Below, one piece after another: positions 30,969 through 33,132 of a stretch of DNA of 33,132 nt. Where the stretch lies: contig CAZUDI010000045.1 of the NCBI GenBank assembly GCA_964618975.1, positions 1 through 33,132 on the forward strand, in the 5' to 3' direction. This DNA is from CAZUDI01 sp964618975. Its GTDB lineage: Bacteria > Desulfobacterota > Desulfomonilia > UBA1062. Each line of letters starts with the position of its first letter. Within the stretch, counting starts at the first letter, position 1. The notes below the pieces were generated by a model that saw nothing but the letters and a program-made list of their open reading frames with translations, did no database searches and was not told the DNA's origin. The position numbers and the translations under genes are program-made.

Positions 30969-31346
30969 TCAGGCCGCATGCGGCAGGGGATCGGGGGATC
31001 CCCATGCGTCCGGTTCCAGGGGCGGAAGCCCCCAGTGCCGCCGGGCCTTGTCGCAGTGAGCGTTGGGCTCGCCGTTGATCCAGGAGGGCTCGAAATCCCG
31101 GCAGGTCGAGGGGCGCTGTGCATAGATCGTACAGGCGACCGGTCCGCCTATTTCGCCCGTGAGGGCCAGGCAGCGGGTGGGCAGACGGTTGGTCCCGATC
31201 ATGACCCGCCTCGCGCTACCGAGTCTGGCGGTCATGGCTGCGGGTACACCGCCGGGGGTGGCATCGTCGGCCTCGGCCCAGTAGAAGGAGACGCGGTAAT
31301 AGGCACAGCAGGCTCCACAGAGCAAACACGGATTGACCTGATCCAT
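30969..31346 (-). CDS. YkgJ-type cysteine-cluster protein
   Basis: 125 residues from ATG 31346 (GGGGTG upstream; a GTG at 31361 is an alternative). Contains the family signature CLLCGACCAYYRV at the start, then RCLAL and CTIYAQRPSTCRDFEP, giving a set of cysteines suited to bind zinc or an iron-sulfur cluster. Family members (UPF0153) are functionally unknown. It lies between the SpoU and exonuclease genes on the same strand but with gaps of 60-150 bases. Confidence 0.85.
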   Translation of the reverse strand: MDQVNPCLLCGACCAYYRVSFYWAEADDATPGGVPAAMTARLGSARRVMIGTNRLPTRCLALTGEIGGPVACTIYAQRPSTCRDFEPSWINGEPNAHCDKARRHWGLPPLEPDAWGSPDPLPHAA

Positions 31347-31493
31347 CCTCACACCCCGCACCTTGTTGGTATGTTAGATATTTCTCAGAAGATCCCATGT
31401 ATTAAAAAGTCATTAAAGGCAAGCGGATTGTTCAGGGGGACAAGAAATGCCGCTCACAGGGGCCCGCTGCGGGCTTGGTTGCGGGCATGCGCC

Positions 31494-32777
31494 TCAGACG
31501 CCGGGACTTTGTTTGCGTTCGCAACGGGCACTAAGGCGTTTGAGGCGGTGCCTGAGGCCGGCCTGGCGGTCTGCGGGGGCATGCGGCAGGGCCTGTGTCA
31601 CGAGCACCCGGGCACGCTCGTAATCGTGCAGTCGGTGCTCCAAGACCTTGGCCAGTTCCTCGACGGCCAGAAGATCATGCGGGTCGGAGGCGAGCAGCGC
31701 TTCCCACAGGGGCACGGCCAGCTCCCAGTTGCCCTCGCGCTTGTGGATCAGGGAAAGCAGGGCGCAGGCCTCTGTGTTCGCCAGGGGGTTGCCCGCCAGG
31801 AGATACTCGCACAAGAGCCTGGCCTGCGGGAGGTTGCCCCGGTCGTGGTGAAGCTTGGCGGCCGCAAGCAGGTCTACGGGGTGGGCCTGCGGGTGGCCCT
31901 GCATGATGGCGCTCAAGTGGCTGACCAACGCGGCCATGGACACGATATCCAGGCGGTTGTGCTCGAAGATGTCGGCCACGAGCCGCGCGTCCCGATGCCT
32001 GAGCCAGGCGAAGTAGCGCTGCGGGATCAGCTGCCCCGGGACATCGCCCGTGCGTTTAAGTCCAAGGAGGTGCTCCTCCAGGGTGACGAGACGACAGTTT
32101 TCGAGCCTTTGTCCGCTCAGGCGGCGGCTCGGAGGCAGCAGGTCGAGATGGGGCAGGTCGCTCAAGGGATCGGGCCTGCGGTTGAGGATGAAGCGGGAAG
32201 CCAGGAGATTGACATCGAAGGCCCGGCCGTTGAAGGTGACGAGGAAACGCCTGCCCTGGGCCAGGGTGTGGACCTGGTCCAGAAGGGCGGGCTCCTCGGA
32301 GAAATCCCGGGCGAAGAGCTGTACGGTGACGAAGTCCTGCCCCTCAAACCACCCCAGGCCTACCATGAAGGCCAGGGTACCGCTTCCGCCGGCCAGGCCG
32401 GTGGTCTCGGTATCGAGGAACAGTGCGTCGCGCGCGCTCAAGACGGCGAGACGGGCGTCGCCCGCCAGAAGAGAGACCGTGGCCATATCCAGCCCCGCGA
32501 GATCCCGGATCAGGTGCCGGCCGTGGGCGCTGGTCTCTGCGTGCCGGGTGCGCACGCAGTAACACCTTCCCGCCTCATTGCGGACGTCCTCTCCACAGAC
32601 GAGGTCCTCCAAGGCCTGCAAAGGCCCCGGCAGTGGCCGGGCTGGGGTCGGGACCGCTGGCCGGCGGTCCATGACGGCCTCGATCCGCCGGCGCAGCTCA
32701 TCGAGGCGTGCTTGGCGCTCCGCGGGAACCTGTACCGGTTTCTCCTCGCCGGTCAGGCGTCGGATCCTGTCTCTCAC
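31494..32777 (-). CDS. YprB-type RNase H-like exonuclease with C-terminal TPR
   Basis: 427 residues from GTG 32777 (GGGAG upstream; TTG 32837 is possible but lacks a ribosome site). The DEDD-type exonuclease core is visible: FLDTETTGLAGG (Asp, Glu), FNGRAFDVNLL (Asp) and HNRLDIVSMAAL (His-Asp). The substrate-strand motif DLLPPSRRL also matches the YprB/ribonuclease_H_2 family. From about residue 310 helical repeats follow (DLLAAAKLHHDRGNLPQAR, NTEACALLSLIHKREGNWEL), like TPR. A DNA or RNA 3'-5' exonuclease activity is inferred from the family; the biological role is unknown. Confidence 0.85.
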   Translation of the reverse strand: MRDRIRRLTGEEKPVQVPAERQARLDELRRRIEAVMDRRPAVPTPARPLPGPLQALEDLVCGEDVRNEAGRCYCVRTRHAETSAHGRHLIRDLAGLDMATVSLLAGDARLAVLSARDALFLDTETTGLAGGSGTLAFMVGLGWFEGQDFVTVQLFARDFSEEPALLDQVHTLAQGRRFLVTFNGRAFDVNLLASRFILNRRPDPLSDLPHLDLLPPSRRLSGQRLENCRLVTLEEHLLGLKRTGDVPGQLIPQRYFAWLRHRDARLVADIFEHNRLDIVSMAALVSHLSAIMQGHPQAHPVDLLAAAKLHHDRGNLPQARLLCEYLLAGNPLANTEACALLSLIHKREGNWELAVPLWEALLASDPHDLLAVEELAKVLEHRLHDYERARVLVTQALPHAPADRQAGLRHRLKRLSARCERKQSPGV

Positions 32778-32939
32778 CCCATGGTGCACTCCCGTAGTCT
32801 GTCTCCCCGCGCCTTCAAGGCCGGGATGTTCGTGCAAGGGCCAGCCTCAAGAGTGGTCAGAAGACACGCGAAAGTCAAGCGCTAATATCCGGGGCATCCC
32901 TGCGGTTCCCGGTCGGGAAAGCCCGTCATGGTGTGTCTT

Positions 32940-33085
32940 CAGGCAGGCAGCCTGAACTGCATGGTGCCGTCCGGGATGACGCCCACGCAGGGGGCTCCGG
33001 GTAGTCCTTTTCGAGAATGGCGACCTTGGGGAATGTGGGCAGGGAAGGTGTCAGGGGAATGTGGGGGTCAAAACTTTACGGGCTG
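32940..33085. mobile_element. Possible edge of an insertion sequence (IS21-like) with a broken reading frame
   Basis: The sequence GGGGAATGTGGG occurs twice, 26 bases apart, and the second copy is preceded by TGTCA and followed by GGTCAAAA; multiple short direct repeats of this kind are found at ends of IS21-family elements. On the minus strand the fragment PKVAILEKDYPEP runs into a second frame reading PCVGVIPDGTMQFRLPA, as if one gene were split by a frameshift. No transposase is inside the window. The IS assignment is from pattern only. Confidence 0.25.
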
Positions 33086-33132
33086 TTGCCCAAACACCAT
33101 TAAGGGATAGCAATTGATTGAATAATAATGCT

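Noticed and set aside
30501..32885. Open frame of 794 codons on the plus strand
   Set aside because: It is the GC-rich shadow of the SpoU, YkgJ and YprB genes on the minus strand, all of which have clear family motifs; this frame has none.

Overview
The window looks like a chromosomal segment of a GC-rich anaerobic bacterium, most likely a member of the Desulfobacterota (former Deltaproteobacteria). The lines of evidence are an indolepyruvate:ferredoxin oxidoreductase, a phenylacetate-CoA ligase, a selenocysteine-type HesB-like protein, an RpoH heat-shock sigma factor, and a Gram-negative wall/outer-membrane gene complement with an MltD lipoprotein. I do not assign a lower rank. I see no phage, plasmid, CRISPR, tRNA or rRNA genes.

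Layout: 1-1072 holds the N-terminal part of leuS (minus, runs off the left edge). 1328-7813 is a cell-wall block: penicillin-binding protein 1A, a two-LysM exported protein and a ROK sugar kinase in one overlapping plus-strand operon, facing an MltD lytic transglycosylase. 7919-9235 is rpoH followed by hsp20. 9222-14139 is the classical minus-strand rpmH-rnpA-yidD-yidC-jag-mnmE-rsmG ribosome/membrane-insertion operon. 14470-15737 is pgeF-coaE. 15799-21917 carries single housekeeping genes: TPR protein, proC, LOG-family hydrolase, PHP phosphoesterase, ilvE, a small membrane protein and arginase. 22008-25830 is an aryl-acid operon, iorA-iorB-paaK, with a leader. 26147-26461 is the selenoprotein gene. 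26828-30136 holds an AI-2E/PerM-type permease and a hybrid histidine kinase. 30258-32777 holds a zinc-ribbon SpoU methyltransferase, a YkgJ-type cysteine-cluster protein and an exonuclease-TPR protein. The last 250 bases look like the edge of a mobile element.

Two features stand out. First, iorA is preceded by a 10-codon leader peptide with tandem Trp codons (MINRWWHTGT). Its stop codon abuts a GGGGC strand that can pair with the 5' arm of a following intrinsic terminator. The geometry is that of classical tryptophan attenuation, here placed on an indolepyruvate oxidoreductase plus arylacetate-CoA ligase operon. If correct, this implies that the operon is switched on by Trp starvation, so the enzymes would work in the biosynthetic (arylacetate to aromatic amino acid) direction. 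Second, a HesB/IscA-like gene on the minus strand is interrupted by a single in-frame TGA where a cysteine is expected, with a 6-bp stem/5-nt loop hairpin at the right distance to be a bacterial SECIS element. Standard gene calling would miss it.

Other points: four copies of a dispersed intergenic hairpin repeat (two in tandem), an mnmE gene with no ATG/GTG/TTG available as a start, and three convergent gene pairs whose coding regions overlap so that no terminator lies between them.
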